A stretch of 64,000 bases of DNA, from positions 45,232,136 through 45,296,135 of the forward strand of contig OY759220.1 of assembly GCA_963662175.1 (NCBI GenBank), in the 5' to 3' direction. Both the position numbers and the translations under genes were made by a program. The notes below the pieces were generated by a model. It had not been told where the DNA came from and ran no database searches. It was given only the letters and a program-made list of their open reading frames with translations. This DNA comes from Aradus depressus. Its lineage: Eukaryota; Arthropoda; Insecta; Hemiptera; Aradidae. Positions 25,701 to 31,226 of the stretch are shown here, in pieces. Within the stretch, counting starts at the first letter, position 1; each line of letters opens with the position of its first letter.

Positions 25701-25849
25701 CTACAAGTAAAAATGTTTGTAATTTCTAGTGCAATATACAAATAACATATTTTTGATAAGGACAAAGAAAAGTGATAAGAATAATATAAGAAAAGGTTTA
25801 CTTACAGTTTGTCTTCTTCCAAATAGTAATCATCTTCTAAATCTAACAT
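242..25849 (-). CDS. PICK1: PICK1: PDZ and BAR-domain scaffold protein, 8 exons assembled
   Basis: Exons, in transcript order: 25806-25849, 13225-13336, 11768-11896, 10483-10756, 9191-9324, 2619-2812, 802-924, 242-368. They sum to 1137 nt (379 codons) with matching phases and GT-AG borders throughout. PICK1 is a peripheral membrane scaffold. Its PDZ domain binds C-terminal tails of receptors, transporters and PKC-alpha, and its BAR (arfaptin-homology) domain dimerises on curved endosomal and Golgi membrane. Seen here: an acidic N terminus; a PDZ domain at about residues 20-105, with the KD pair at 28-29 before the carboxylate loop LIGISIGGG and the membrane/zinc motif CPC at 45-47; a linker with KVKHRLVENM; and a BAR domain at about 140-355 containing FGDVF, REPQP, LNKAIPDT, KFEYLSYCLKVKEMDDEEYS and FPIEMDLA. 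Similarity to vertebrate PICK1 is extensive. No frame break is seen. The last exon is uncertain (see 53-142). Introns 1 and 5 are swollen by mobile elements. Confidence 0.96.
802..924 (-). CDS. PICK1: PICK1 exon 7 (BAR domain)
   Basis: Encodes LILRCRQEARAKFARLRSDV and then KLELLDNKHVQDIAQQLHK, the long BAR helix. Acceptor CTTCTCCAG precedes 924; donor GTGAGC follows 802. It enters by completing an AGG codon with exon 6 and leaves in phase 2. Confidence 0.96.
925..2618. other. PICK1 intron 6, no feature recognised
   Basis: AT-rich sequence with short ORFs on both strands but no codon pattern, splice context or family motif I can support. A GT-rich donor (GTTGGT) opens it at 2618 on the minus strand and CTTCTCCAG closes it. 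Confidence 0.6.
2619..2812 (-). CDS. PICK1: PICK1 exon 6 (BAR domain core)
   Basis: Encodes ILSDLGTYLNKAIPDTKL, KFEYLSYCLKVKEMDDEEYS and EPLYRVETGNYEYR, the most conserved block of the protein. Acceptor ATTTTTTCAG lies before 2812. The donor is the weak sequence GTTGGT after TATAG; the phase (2) and the next exon starting with G force this choice, because the stronger-looking GTATTC four bases on would need an acceptor that is not present. Confidence 0.96.
2900..3870. other. intron 5 segment with a GC-rich patch, unassigned
   Basis: A GC-rich patch at 2928-2968 (GGCGCGCGCGGGCTGGCGGA) stands out from AT-rich intron. At 3058 an ATGAAGG is followed by GTGAG, which could be a start codon next to a splice donor on the plus strand, but I find no following exon. 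A phrase like CAGATCC(TT/AA)CGCCACCAA(A/G)TTTG occurs at 2969 and again at 3630, so this is more likely a repeat than a promoter. Confidence 0.3.
3876..3954. repeat. 79-bp perfect palindrome
   Basis: The arms read TAATAAAATAAATACAAATA inward from 3876, and the exact reverse complement ends at 3954. The arms run about 39 bases with essentially no loop, centred near 3915. It lies in PICK1 intron 5 and would form a hairpin or cruciform. Confidence 0.9.
3998..4215. mobile_element. hAT-type MITE
   Basis: Terminal inverted repeats CAAGGGCGGATTCAGG (left) and, read inward from the right, CAGTGGCGGATACAGG. Flanks ACTTGAGG (3990-3997) and CCTTGAGG (4216-4223) form an 8-bp target duplication with one mismatch, the length typical of hAT. 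It is 218 bp, has no coding capacity, and contains a 22-base C run at 4180-4201 next to its right end. Confidence 0.8.
4383..4800. repeat. dispersed 'GTATCGACAT' family repeat, composite copy
   Basis: Starts with GGTGAATCACCAGTCACGTA and a TTTCCCAGC end motif. It carries the family core in minus orientation at 4502 (CGATATATTCATTACATCGG) and again in plus orientation at 4722 (GAATGAATGTATCGACATGA). The same core and ends recur at least ten times in this window. No ORF is supported. Confidence 0.7.
5042..6379 (+). CDS. non-LTR ORF1: gag-like nucleic-acid-binding protein
   Basis: The frame is open from about 5000 (GTG) and the first ATG is at 5042, giving roughly 445 residues. Such proteins coat the element RNA and escort it to its target. 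The N-terminal third is Q/P/T-rich. The middle holds a globular segment (LFVIIRGVPYSLTDTEITDE) like the zinc-knuckle-associated domain of X-element-type gags. From about codon 293 (counting from 5000) come three cysteine clusters: CTTCQFFDHTKNFC (CCHC), CVKCGEDHHFTAC and CANCQGNHPASYRGC. The C-terminal tail is proline-rich, then hydrophobic. No stop or frameshift is seen. Its last 14 bases overlap ORF2, which starts at ATG 6366 in the +1 frame. Confidence 0.88.
   Translation: MKPGVSKREQSNNFNIQNSNLADIKQINNVAGTGEMISTFLPAKRQLSSSCEDSGISMAVDGGQVVPDNRAISQEPQLKRNRYTLHITPTPTPTQNRYEPFLTLQDGQETTQPTKPDGQPTPNRQTKIPHIFLCEADNNQLVITELKSLIGSSFEIKQCNQKIKISLTTTDDYRKVTKFYDDNKVKYYTFVNPEDRKLFVIIRGVPYSLTDTEITDELTPTYPVIKVTRILNHDRRPTSLCAVELENTPSGEAIFQLTRLYYTVVKVEPCRRSSRVVQCTTCQFFDHTKNFCRLDPKCVKCGEDHHFTACPSRQKKIESPKCANCQGNHPASYRGCASYKAYIDRTTRQRQPKHQDPVTSSVPPKGQPSRQTPDRPNSWFDQGRPRPFQPRPQPNLPSSQDNQPANDMTDLTNTIITFLKPYIPIIKSFLSNLLTQVFSFNNGGP
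6366..8407 (+). pseudogene. non-LTR ORF2: endonuclease and reverse transcriptase, broken
   Basis: Starts at ATG 6366 with LNWNADGIKNRR. The APE endonuclease follows: TETHL, GGVAVCIKK, then after a frameshift near 6600-6660 LLGDLNSKNTIWG, LPDILDIGL and the catalytic SDHLPV. The RT begins with NKKAPGKDLIPN and stops at 7787. Traces continue in the 7790-7980 stretch (LFNGCLRRGYFPDAWKNA, LSKIFEKIISKRL). A deletion near 7980 removes the palm with its YADD motif. The C-terminal region resumes (LLPLLTYACPVW; 8162-8407 holds APWFVRNHKIHEELGVP) and ends at TAA 8405-8407. The reading frames are otherwise well preserved, so the damage looks recent. Confidence 0.88.
8555..8935 (+). repeat. dispersed 'GTATCGACAT' family repeat
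   Basis: Core at 8577 (AACGAATGTATTGATACGAA), then the frequent phrase ATTTTCAGCGGAATTAGCCG. It ends near AACTTCCCCTATACTTCGGG at 8910-8929, the GGGGAAGT end motif shared with copies at 56.6 and 61.2 kb. No coding content is seen. Confidence 0.65.
9042..9150 (+). repeat. tRNA-derived SINE fragment (family 1, 3' half)
   Basis: Matches the body and tail of the full SINE at 12109-12413: GCCAGAGTAGAGCCGGGCTC, then AGCGCTCTGGTAGTAGGCGA and a tail AGTCACAATAACTAAC. The tRNA-like head is missing. It sits 40 bases from PICK1 exon 5. Confidence 0.75.
9191..9324 (-). CDS. PICK1: PICK1 exon 5 (start of BAR domain)
   Basis: Encodes (A)FGDVFAGIGVREPQPRASE through MEKNGIQTLKTIKP. Acceptor TTATTTTCAG; donor GTAACT. 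It enters by completing GCT (Ala) with the last G of exon 4 and leaves in phase 0. Intron 5 after it is 6.4 kb and holds the antisense retrotransposon. Confidence 0.96.
9530..9756 (+). repeat. tRNA-derived SINE, family 1, head truncated
   Basis: Begins in the CCTGGCCAAGGCCCTTAGGT part just after the tRNA-like head. It continues through TTGAGCAGGCAGTTCTTCGG, GTCAGGTACTCGTTGAAGAC and AGGCTATATGACCCCATAGT, in the same order as the full copy at 12109. Confidence 0.75.
9953..10308. mobile_element. MITE with ATGGGTCATTCTCAAAAAAA inverted termini
   Basis: Left end ATATATGGGTCATTCTC..; the right end read inward gives the same string, followed by a few mismatches. The element is about 356 bp and non-coding, with flanking TA consistent with a Tc1/mariner-type target. 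It lies in PICK1 intron 4. Confidence 0.75.
10483..10756 (-). CDS. PICK1: PICK1 exon 4 (end of PDZ, linker, first BAR helix)
   Basis: Encodes EEVSIKYNKLHADPTQGKTL, KKVKHRLVENM, TADALGLSRAILCNDTLVKK and HSKRVLKAFYALLQVYK. Acceptor TTGTTTCCAG; donor GTAACC. The exit is phase 1, giving Ala with exon 5. The PDZ alpha-B helix and last strand are complete here. Confidence 0.97.
10868..11105 (+). repeat. dispersed 'GTATCGACAT' family repeat
   Basis: Two core units: AGAATGAATGTATCGACACA at 10872 and GTAATGAATATATCGACATG at 11000. Each is followed by the spacing and the CAGCG(A/T)AATC.G(C/T)(C/T)GAAAGGAA phrase typical of the family. It lies in PICK1 intron 3. Confidence 0.7.
11768..11896 (-). CDS. 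PICK1: PICK1 exon 3 (PDZ domain)
   Basis: Encodes VFDNTPVAREGTLQSGDELV and then GVNGQSVKGKTKVEVAKMIQ plus ACK. These are PDZ strands and the alpha-B helix, near identical to insect and vertebrate PICK1. Acceptor GTGTTGAAG, donor GTATCC; phase 0 at both ends (43 codons). Confidence 0.97.
12109..12413 (+). repeat. full-length tRNA-derived SINE, family 1
   Basis: The head has an RNA polymerase III A box TAGCTTAAAGG (12119-12129) and a B box GTTCGAAAC (12163-12171), both fitting consensus. A shared body follows (TTAGGTTTTTTATCTAGGGG, CTTGAGCATGTTGTCCTTCG, GATGTCAGGTACTCGTAAGA), with a 3' tail AGTCACAATAACTAAC. This is the best copy in the window; others lie at 9.0, 9.5, 17.9, 22.2 and 58.3 kb. 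It is not a functional tRNA gene, as no cloverleaf is complete. Confidence 0.88.
12732..12988. mobile_element. MITE with 40-bp inverted termini
   Basis: Left end AATTGAAGAGCTGAAATATA..; the right end read inward gives the same, continuing ATGGGCCATGTGACAAAAA with few mismatches. About 257 bp, no coding content. It lies in PICK1 intron 2, 240 bases from exon 2. Confidence 0.8.
13225..13336 (-). CDS. PICK1: PICK1 exon 2 (start of PDZ domain)
   Basis: Encodes (L)GMMVTSGVVHINKDNSNL, IGISIGGGAPLCPCLYIVQ. It carries the KD pair before the carboxylate-binding loop and the CPC motif. Acceptor GTATTTTTAG, donor GTACTA. Entry is phase 2 (completes Leu with exon 1), exit phase 0. Confidence 0.96.
14519..14725. 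repeat. foldback element
   Basis: Outer arms AAATATAAAGAAAACGTATG and its near-complement ending at 14725. An inner pair, CATCTTCAGCCACAACTTA and TTAAGTCGTGGCTGAAGATG, flanks a 12-base loop. The right arm also carries GAAATAGACAATATTTTTGA, a phrase shared with the repeat at 15.5-16.9 kb. Confidence 0.75.
15594..15637 (-). ncRNA. hammerhead-like motif, second copy
   Basis: Exact reverse-complement partner of the motif at 15867-15910, in the other palindrome arm, with CTGACGA and GAAAC intact. Confidence 0.42.
15867..15910 (+). ncRNA. hammerhead-ribozyme-like motif, minimal type I
   Basis: In order: ATAAC, a five-base spacer, CTGACGA, TGGTATAAAGCC, GAAA, CCGG, TA, GTTAT. This matches the hammerhead core CUGANGA / stem II / GAAA, a tiny palindromic stem III and an NUH cleavage triplet (GTA, cut after 15905) followed by a stem I strand pairing with ATAAC. 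One U before the GG/CC of stem II is extra, and stem II is only two G-C pairs, so activity is uncertain. Such short stem III ribozymes are known from Penelope-like retroelements, where they act as dimers. Confidence 0.45.
16426..16469 (+). ncRNA. hammerhead-like motif with mutated core
   Basis: Same repeat context, but the GAAA box reads CAAA (AGCCCAAACCGG), which removes the invariant G of the core. Probably dead. Confidence 0.35.
16743..16794. repeat. (TA)n microsatellite
   Basis: An uninterrupted AT dinucleotide run of about 50 bases between copies of the hammerhead-bearing repeat. Confidence 0.95.
17868..18100 (-). repeat. tRNA-derived SINE, family 1
   Basis: Reverse orientation: starts AGTTAGTTATTATGACACAT, contains CCCGATTCTACTGTGGGAGT and CGAAGGACGGCATGCTCAAG. 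It ends in the head remnant GGCGCCCTCACTGAATTAGC with the B box already lost. Confidence 0.75.
18425..18600 (-). repeat. dispersed 'GTATCGACAT' family repeat next to a 21-base G run
   Basis: Follows the G run at 18404-18424. Contains TGAATCACTGGCAATTTACT with CTTCCCCAGC (an end motif) and the reversed core GTCGAAATATTCATTCTATC. Confidence 0.65.
18688..19168. mobile_element. TIR element (non-autonomous DNA transposon)
   Basis: Left end TGTCCACTTTTTGCAGCTAT followed by CTTAAGGGGTCTGCTTGGTC. The right end, read inward, repeats both with three mismatches (TGTCCACTTTTTGAAGCTGT). TIR length is about 45 bp and element length 481 bp. The interior is non-coding. Confidence 0.82.
19854..20108. mobile_element. 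MITE with AATTGAGGGGGTTAGAA termini
   Basis: Both ends read inward as AATTGAGGGGGTTAGAA, then AAGGGATGTAAGTGACAAA, with two or three differences over about 40 bp. The element is 255 bp with no ORF. Confidence 0.85.
20330..20710 (+). repeat. dispersed 'GTATCGACAT' family repeat, three degenerate cores
   Basis: Cores at 20331 (AATATATATCGACATGACAA), 20459 (AATGAATGTACCAACATATA) and 20599 (ACGAATTTATCAGCACTAAA), spaced about 130-140 bases, each followed by a TTTTC(A/G)(G/C)(C/T)C phrase. This looks like an old tandem set. Confidence 0.6.
21135..21231 (-). CDS. candidate terminal exon of the intron-1 unit
   Basis: Strong acceptor TTTTTCCCTTAG before 21231. Reads (L)GTSRLQECTRYNDSDVHDN, then FQRHIVGSNKTI and TGA at 21137-21135. 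Entry is phase 2. No clear AATAAA is seen in the next 100 bases. Confidence 0.5.
21135..25389 (-). CDS. candidate nested gene or alternative PICK1 product, four exons, unknown family
   Basis: Four blocks join in one frame: 25262-25389 (or from an acceptor at 25348), 23141-23215, 22973-23038 and 21135-21231. All have GT-AG borders and every junction is phase 2. Starting at ATG 25389 they give 121 residues (MALLVDKVNESIYRGDS... ...GSNKTI-stop). Spliced from PICK1 exon 1, which also ends in phase 2, they give 122 residues beginning MLDLEDDYYLEEDKLGDSED. The protein is acidic and soluble, with no membrane span or motif I know. The three internal-capable blocks (87, 75 and 66 nt) are all multiples of three, so any could also be a PICK1 cassette exon without shifting frame. 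I recognise no homologue. This is inference from splice sites and open frames, and it needs transcript evidence. Confidence 0.5.
22222..22520 (-). repeat. tRNA-derived SINE, family 1, near full length
   Basis: Reverse orientation: tail GTTAGTTATCGTGACTCATG at the left; body with CCCGACTCTACTGAGGGAGT; head at the right with a B-box-like GATTCGATACCC (reverse strand, about 22479-22491). Confidence 0.8.
22973..23038 (-). CDS. candidate exon C of the intron-1 unit
   Basis: Acceptor CAATTTTGTTGCAG before 23038 and donor GTACGT after 22973. Open frame reads (D)GTPDDQQFLLGQKTTYLYQD L; 66 nt, phase 2 at both ends. Confidence 0.5.
23141..23215 (-). CDS. candidate exon B of the intron-1 unit
   Basis: Donor GTAAGT after 23141. 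The acceptor is weak: AAAG before 23215, or AAAG before 23224, which adds three codons in the same frame. Reads (N)PEKMNSVPNSIILDESEAE then GLSFL; 75 nt, phase 2 at both ends. Confidence 0.5.
23425..24990. repeat. large foldback (palindromic) element with a nested insertion
   Basis: Right arm 24580-24990, read in reverse, matches 24221-24565 and then 23430-23493 on the left. Examples: GAAGGTGGTTTGTGACAACA on the left against TGTTGTCACAAACCACCTTC on the right; AATAAGCCTAAT against AATTAGGCTTATT; GAAAACAAAATGGAAGGAAT against ATTCCTTTCATTTTGTTTTC. The left arm is interrupted by the TIR element at 23496-24218; the right arm shows the unfilled site. Confidence 0.82.
23496..24218. mobile_element. 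TIR DNA element inserted in the foldback left arm
   Basis: Ends ATTACTACGTTTTCATG and its reverse complement at the right (CATGAAAACGTAGTAAT); the TIRs extend about 40 bp with TTCAAATCGATTTGAA inside. Length is about 723 bp and no ORF is supported. Because CAATTA/TAATTG is symmetric at the borders, the target duplication cannot be fixed by eye. Confidence 0.82.
25262..25389 (-). CDS. candidate exon A of the intron-1 unit
   Basis: Donor GTAAGT after 25262. It can start at ATG 25389 (an in-frame TAG lies 39 bases upstream of that ATG) or at acceptor TATTTACAG before 25348. Reads GDSEDGISYVQVSPLLDFDI then TIIRDYCH. The stretch is free of known repeats. Confidence 0.5.
25806..25849 (-). CDS. PICK1: PICK1 exon 1 (start codon)
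   Basis: ATG at 25849 reads MLDLEDDYYLEEDK plus two bases of Leu, then donor GTAAGT. The acidic DDYYLEEDKLG start matches insect PICK1 N termini, and exon 2 begins with the T needed to complete Leu. An AAA precedes the ATG. Confidence 0.95.
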
Positions 25850-26313
25850 TTTGCCTTTATTTTCTGTTATCAAGCGTTAAGATTGAAACTTTAAATTACT
25901 AAAAAAGAAAAGGACGCATGAAATAAATACACAGAAGGCAAAGGTAACAGATTTGAACCAAGACGGTAACCCTAAACGTTGGAGGCTTGTAACAGCTGTT
26001 CATTGATAAACAGCGCTCCTGACGAAATGCTCTACCAGTTATTTAATCACAGTGACTGAAGCAATCACATATTAATATTATGTACATATTTTCTGTTTCA
26101 TGAAAATAAAGGACTTCAACTTGCAATTTCGGTTCATTTGGGTTATATTATAGTGTCCATTATGAAAAACGAACACAAAATCAGATGAACGTACCAACCT
26201 TTCACATCTATCAAATTGCAAGCAACATGGTTACGAAAGCTAAAAACCTACAAAACAACCTGTAAGCACAAGCGAAGCGGTAAAAAACCAGTGTTGTCAG
26301 GCCATGATTTAAA
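25850..26313. promoter_or_regulatory. PICK1 upstream region, probable promoter
   Basis: The 464 bases between the PICK1 start codon and the 3' end of the minus-strand retrotransposon must hold the promoter if transcription starts locally. No convincing TATA box or other core element could be chosen by eye. It includes a small inverted pair around AACAGCTGTTCATTGATAAA at 25989-26008. Confidence 0.35.
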
Positions 26314-26390
26314 AACAACAACACACTTTATTTGGACCAGAACATCTTGGTTCTTCACACAAAGTATAAAATGGAAAATATAAAATGAAA

Positions 26391-28777
26391 TTAATTAATA
26401 ATAATGTCTTGGTATAATCTTGGTTTGAGCCTTCTGTGGAGAGTAGGCTGGCCAAGATTGTAGTGGGCTGCTCCAGAACACAGGCCTAGTCTTCCGTGGT
26501 AGTTATCTACTAAGGACCTTAAATAGGCTGCGACCCGAGGAACTCCCAGTTCCTCATGGAGTTGGCTGTTTCGGATAAACCATGGTGCATTCAGAGGCCC
26601 ACGAAGAATTTTGTTCTGAAATGTTTGTAGTCGTGTTGTGAGTGAAGGACTGGCGCCATGCCATATTGGACAGGCGTATGTTAACAATGGGAGAAGTAAC
26701 GCTTTGTACAGGAGCAGTGTGCAAGAGTGTTTGAGGGGTGTGTTGCGGTTAATGAGTGGATAGAGATGTTTTAAACGGGTGTATGCTTGTGTAAGTTTTG
26801 TGTTGATGTGAAGTTTCCATGTGAGCCGTGTGTCTAAGAATACACCAAGGTACCGGACAGCCTGATCTTTAGGGTTCTATGGAATGGGAAGTCCGTCAAC
26901 CCGCAGCCTACTCTGGTCCTCTGTAAAAAATCGGCGAAGGGCAAAAATCTTCGCTTCTGTTTTACTGGCGTTCAACTGAAGCTTCCATCGAGCGAACCAG
27001 CTGGAGACGTGGTTGAGAGAAGTTTGTAAGATGTCACCTGCTGTCTGGAGGTCTTCATGTTGACACATAAGTAGTGTGTCGTCTGCGTATAGTGCTACAG
27101 AGTGGTATTACATGGCTCGGGGATGTCGCAGCAGTATAAGCTGAAGAGGAGGGGACTGAGAATAGCTCCCTGTGGCACTCCCGCCAGAATACTACGCTTG
27201 GAGCTGAGGATCAGAAGGCTTATAGGCCGATAGCTGTCCGGCTCTTGCTCGGGCTTACCATGTTTATGGAAGACGATTACAACCGCGTTTTTCCAATTTC
27301 GAGGAAAATAGCTGCATCGCAGGCATGCGTTGAACAGACCGGTTAGAAAGGCTATACTCTTGGGTGGCAGCTTCTTCAGCACTATGTTCGGAATGAGATC
27401 CTCACCGGGGGCCTTGTTGTTTGCTAAGTTTGTTATTAATGTTGTGATTTCTGAGGGAGTGGTGAACTTGATGAAATTTTCAACAGTTTGTGTCGGTATG
27501 GTTAGATATGTGTGTACTGTGGTGTTCATGTCTGTGTTAGCAGTGTCTTGTGTGCGGTACTTTTGTTCGAGGTGTGTTGCCAGGATTTCGCATTTGTCTT
27601 CGACGCTCGTCACTGTGTGATGTCCGTCTGTCAGTGGGGGCAAGGATGTGTTTTGTCTCAAAATTCGTCGGGTTTCTTTCCAGAGACTACTATCGCCGGG
27701 GGTCATGTCGGTCAAGTAAGCCCTGTACTTACAAATTCTGTGGTTGTCGAGCTCCCATCTCACCCGTCGGGTCAAGCGATTGAGGTCTCTTATATCTACA
27801 TCACTTCTTGTTCTTTGCCAGCGTTTGCGAGCCGTGTTTTTTTCGTGAATTAGTGCTAGGATTTGAGTGGGAATGGAGTCATGTATATGTGGTCGTCTGT
27901 CTTTGAAGTGGTGATATGTAGCATTGTGAACAGATGTGTAAACAGTTTGTGTGAATGTCTGTATTGCCCAGTCTATGTCGTCTATGTGATTGTAGTAGAT
28001 TGGAATTTCAAGAGTATGATCCATTTCCCATTGAAAAGTTTTCCAATCAATTTTTCCTGTTATAAGTCGTGGAAATGGTTCGGTGTAGTGTTTGTGTGCT
28101 GCGAATGTGTTAAGGACGGGGACGTGGTCTGAATCGAGTTCTGTTAGTGTCTCGTGATATATTGGGAATGTGAAATTTTGTATAAGTGTGATGTCTAGGA
28201 TGTCTGGATGATATCTGTGTTGTGACGGGTAGAAGGTTGGTTCGTCTGGGGCTGAGACCTGAACACCGAGGTTGTTTGTGGCCGACAAAAGTCTGACCCT
28301 ATTGTTATTGGTTCTTCTGCAGCCCCAGATTGTGTGCTTGCTATTGAGGTCCCCGAAAAGTGCAGTCGCGTCTCCTGTAAAAATGTGTGCTAGGTCTGTC
28401 CGTTTTATTCTTAAGTTTGGTCGTTGGTATCCCGAGATGATGTTGAGTCGTCTGTTGTTGGTGAGTGTCAGTTGAATCCCGACAGCCTCCAGGTGCTCCA
28501 GTTCAGGAAGAAGTAGATGGGAATGCTTTATTTTTTTCTTCACACAAACAGCTACTCCTCCAGAGGCTATTCGGGTTTGTCTGTCTCGTCTGTATGTCAC
28601 GTATCTTGTCAGTCTGAATGTGTCTGTCGCTTTGAAGTGTGTTTCTGTTAGGCAAACTATGTCTATGTTGTATCGTGTTAGGAGGTTACTGAAAGACTGT
28701 TGCTTTGCTTTCAACCCATTCGCGTTCCAATTTAGGATTGTTAAATTTTGATCAACTGTGGAATTAGGGCTGACCAT
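26391..28777 (-). pseudogene. non-LTR ORF2: endonuclease and reverse transcriptase, frameshifted
   Basis: ATG at 28777 (MVSPNSTVDQNLTILNWNAN). Endonuclease motifs: TETHFK, GGVAVCVKK, LFGDLNSKHTIWG, HPDILDITLI, SDHVPV. RT motifs: NNKAPGEDLIPN, WKNAVVIVFHKHGKPEQ, SYRPISLL, then an internal deletion to GVPQGAILSPLLFSLYCCDI. The frame shifts near 27095; YADDTLLMCQHED is just beyond it, followed by SSWFARWKLQLNASKTE (to 26877). The tail at 26687-26391 reads LLPLLTYACPIWHG and APWFIRNSQLHEELGVP. Confidence 0.88.
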
Positions 28778-29468
28778 AATTGGAAGAAAGTATGTTATTG
28801 AGTATTGTGGAAATGAAGTATTTGATTTTGGGAATGAAAGGTTTAATTAAATTTAGTAGTATGTCAAATAGGTTTGATGAGGGGTCTTGTTCGTTGAGGT
28901 TAGTTTGATGAGGGGTGCTTGCTGGTGTCTGTGTGTGGTGTCTGCTCCGGGTAAACCAAGGGTTTGATTGAGCTCCTGAGGGGATGTTTTGCTGTGACTG
29001 TGGAGGATTTGCTGAGACTGGTTGGGGAGTAAGTCTAGATGGATTTGAATTTGTTGTGTCATGAATGTGGGTGGGTATGTGTTTTCTGTGTGTGATTCGT
29101 GATTGAAGTTTTAAGAAGGTTTCACAGCCTCTATAATTGGCGGGGTGGCTTCCACAACAGTTAGAGCACTTTGGGGACTCTTGGAGAGTACGTGATGGGA
29201 AAACTGTGAAATGATGATCTCCTGCACACTTGACACATTTTGGGTCAAGGTGGCAGAAGTTCTTGCTATGTCCCACTTGCTGGCAATTCGTGCACTGCAC
29301 AATGCGTTGAGACCTCTTCCGCGGTTCGACAGTCACTATAGTGTAAAAGAGACGAGATAATTGAAAAATCGCTTTCCCCTCCGGAGTATTCTGGAGCTCG
29401 ACAGCACACAGTGGAGTGGGGCCTGTGTACTTGTTCAGTAGCCTTGTTACACTGAGGACTGGGTATGT
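28764..29468 (-). pseudogene. non-LTR ORF1: gag-like protein, 5' truncated
   Basis: Open from the truncation to TAA at 28766-28764. Cysteine clusters: CTNCQQVGHSKNFC is intact. CVKCAGDHHFTVF has lost its last Cys (Phe where the plus copy has Cys). CSNCCGSHPANYRGC is intact. A T/P/Q-rich tail follows, ending ILSSNYGQP. A frame running further upstream to 29510 is open but reads through foreign sequence (GDVTYPRVLGDVT), not gag. Confidence 0.82.
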
Positions 29469-29942
29469 CGTGACATCACCCAACACTCTAGGGTACGTGA
29501 CATCACCCAACTCAATCGTCAGGTTTGGTATTTCTTTTTTCTGAAATATTCACCATCCATAACAATGGTAAAACTACAATTAAAGATAATAATTAGTAAA
29601 TTCTAACAAGGTAAATTAATTTTTATGTGATAAACACGAAATAATGTTTCTGTATTTAACAAAAAGATTACTAATGATATGAAAATAATAATAAAATTAG
29701 AAACTTTTCCTGCCCTTAAAAACTAAAAATAAAACAAAGAAAATATAACAAAATTAAAAATATCAAATAATGATAATAAATATTGACTACGATAACGATA
29801 TATAGAAGTTAACAACTAATTATATAAAGACGTAGAAACAGAACGGGTTCTAAGGTGTTAAGAAAGAGGAGTAGTTGAGATAAATTTGGTCGTTCATATA
29901 CGTGTTACTTTTGGTGGCTTTATTTCTTTTTAACAAATAAAA

Positions 29943-30335
29943 AAATCGAAGGTTTAGAGAGAGAGAAAGCGAAAACTTACGTTTGAGGCGGAGTGTAACC
30001 CAAAATCAGAGATCAAAGAACCCTCAGAAGAGGAAAAGCCGAAGATGAGGATCCAACAAATAAGATGATCAAACATTAAGAGGGAGAGCGGAAACTCATG
30101 TGTGAGTCGAGGTGTAGACTCAAATTTAGCGATCAAGGAAGCCCTCAAAAAACAAAACAGAAGGTAGGAGTCCTCCAAATAAAGAGTTCGAAGGATTAGA
30201 GAGAGCGCGGAAACGTACATGTGAGTTCGGGTGTAACCTCAAATTCAAAGATAGAAATTCCGCAAAAGTGCAAAATGAGTAAGTAAGAGTCCAACCAATA
30301 GAGAGGTCAAGAGTTTAGAGAGAGAGCGAGCAACC
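29943..30335. repeat. ~121-bp tandem repeat, 3.3 copies
   Basis: Units start near 29946, 30068, 30189 and 30310 with (A/G)AAGG.TTAGAGAGAG-type sequence, then GCG(G/A)AAAC(T/G)(T/C)A, GTG.GTC(G)AGGTGTA and a CCAA(C/A)AAATA..GAG end. Copies diverge by perhaps 20-25%. The minus-strand ORF across it follows from the repeat and is not a gene. Confidence 0.75.
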
Positions 30336-30534
30336 GGGCCCACGGTTCTAGACCTGGAACCGAGTATTTCGGGTATCAGTTATTGAAACAACGGGTAGTC
30401 GAAACCGAGGATTTTGGGTTCTCGACTGACCTAATCAGGTAGGAGTCTGTCTACTGATGTTGCTGCATTAATGTGTTTTTCAGAAAACGCATATAGCCAG
30501 GTAGGCTGAGGCCCGTGGGCAGCTAGACAGTGAG

Positions 30535-30565
30535 CCCCCCCCCCCCCCCCCCCCCCCTCCCCCCC
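30535..30565. repeat. poly-C tract
   Basis: 23 C, one T, then more C. One of several long G/C homopolymers in this otherwise AT-rich window. Confidence 0.95.
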
Positions 30566-30887
30566 ACAACATACAAACCAAATATTCTGATTCAAAAATG
30601 ACTATTCAGGCGTTTGTGAGAGGAATAACAACACACTATAAGTACGGAGAAAACAATATATATTTTAAAAAATAAAATAATAATATGAAAAATAATTGTT
30701 TCCTTGTATTGGTACTCAGTAGAATAAAACAATAAATACTTATTTGTTAATATAAATACCATATTAACAGTTTTTTTATCTTCAATAAAATATAAATTAC
30801 ACGGTTTAGCGATATTAAACAACGATAATTTTGTTGACAATTTTTAATTAGGTTTCTTTAATATTTATAATATATTAATATATTTTC

Positions 30888-30931
30888 ATAACTAGGCCTG
30901 ACGATGGTATAAAGCAGAAACCGGTAGTTAT
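30888..30931 (+). ncRNA. hammerhead-like motif, fourth copy
   Basis: ATAAC..CTGACGA..GAAACCGGTAGTTAT. Stem II is weakened (AGCA before GAAAC instead of AGCC). The flanking repeat runs to about 31040 (AACAAT-like phrase ATAGACAATATTTC and CCACAATATGTCCGCG). Confidence 0.38.
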
Positions 30932-31226
30932 ATGTATATATATCTTTAGTGGAATAGACAATATTTCAAAAAATAAGTTTGTTTTATTTATTTATTACAA
31001 GTTTCCACAATATGTCCGCGTTTCTCAACTTAGAAGTTGTTAATATATTTTCACAAGATGAAATAATGACTTAGATAGTGATCATAAATTAAATTGAACA
31101 ATAAAGGATATTTTGTTTGGTAACTTCTTAGTTCTTGATCACATTTTTCATTTTATTTTTTTTACAATAAAACGTAATATATAAATAAAAGAAAAACAAA
31201 GACAAAATGAGAGTAGGTACTAATTA

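Larger units (their letters stand above)
13337..25805 (-). other. PICK1 intron 1 (12.5 kb)
   Basis: Holds several foldback and TIR elements, SINE pieces, a (TA)n tract and a set of four same-strand candidate exons (21135-25389) described separately. Stretches 13340-14510, 16890-17865, 19200-19850, 20710-21130 and 21560-22220 show nothing I can name beyond AT-rich sequence and scraps of the dispersed repeat. Confidence 0.85.
26314..29468 (-). mobile_element. 5'-truncated non-LTR retrotransposon, same clade as 4904-8484
   Basis: Same ORF order, same 14-base ORF1/ORF2 overlap and same 3' end (reverse of AAATAAAGTGTGTTGTTGTT, near 26334-26314). The gag homology begins at YPVLSVTRLLN near 29465, so roughly the first half of ORF1 is missing. 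Unlike the plus copy it keeps YADD, but it lacks the RT segment between RPISLL and GVPQGAILSP. The two copies differ in many residues, so they are separate subfamilies or old lineages. Confidence 0.9.

Noticed and set aside
27330..28475. Several plus-strand ORFs of 67-113 codons
   Set aside because: Antisense shadows of the minus-strand retrotransposon ORF2.
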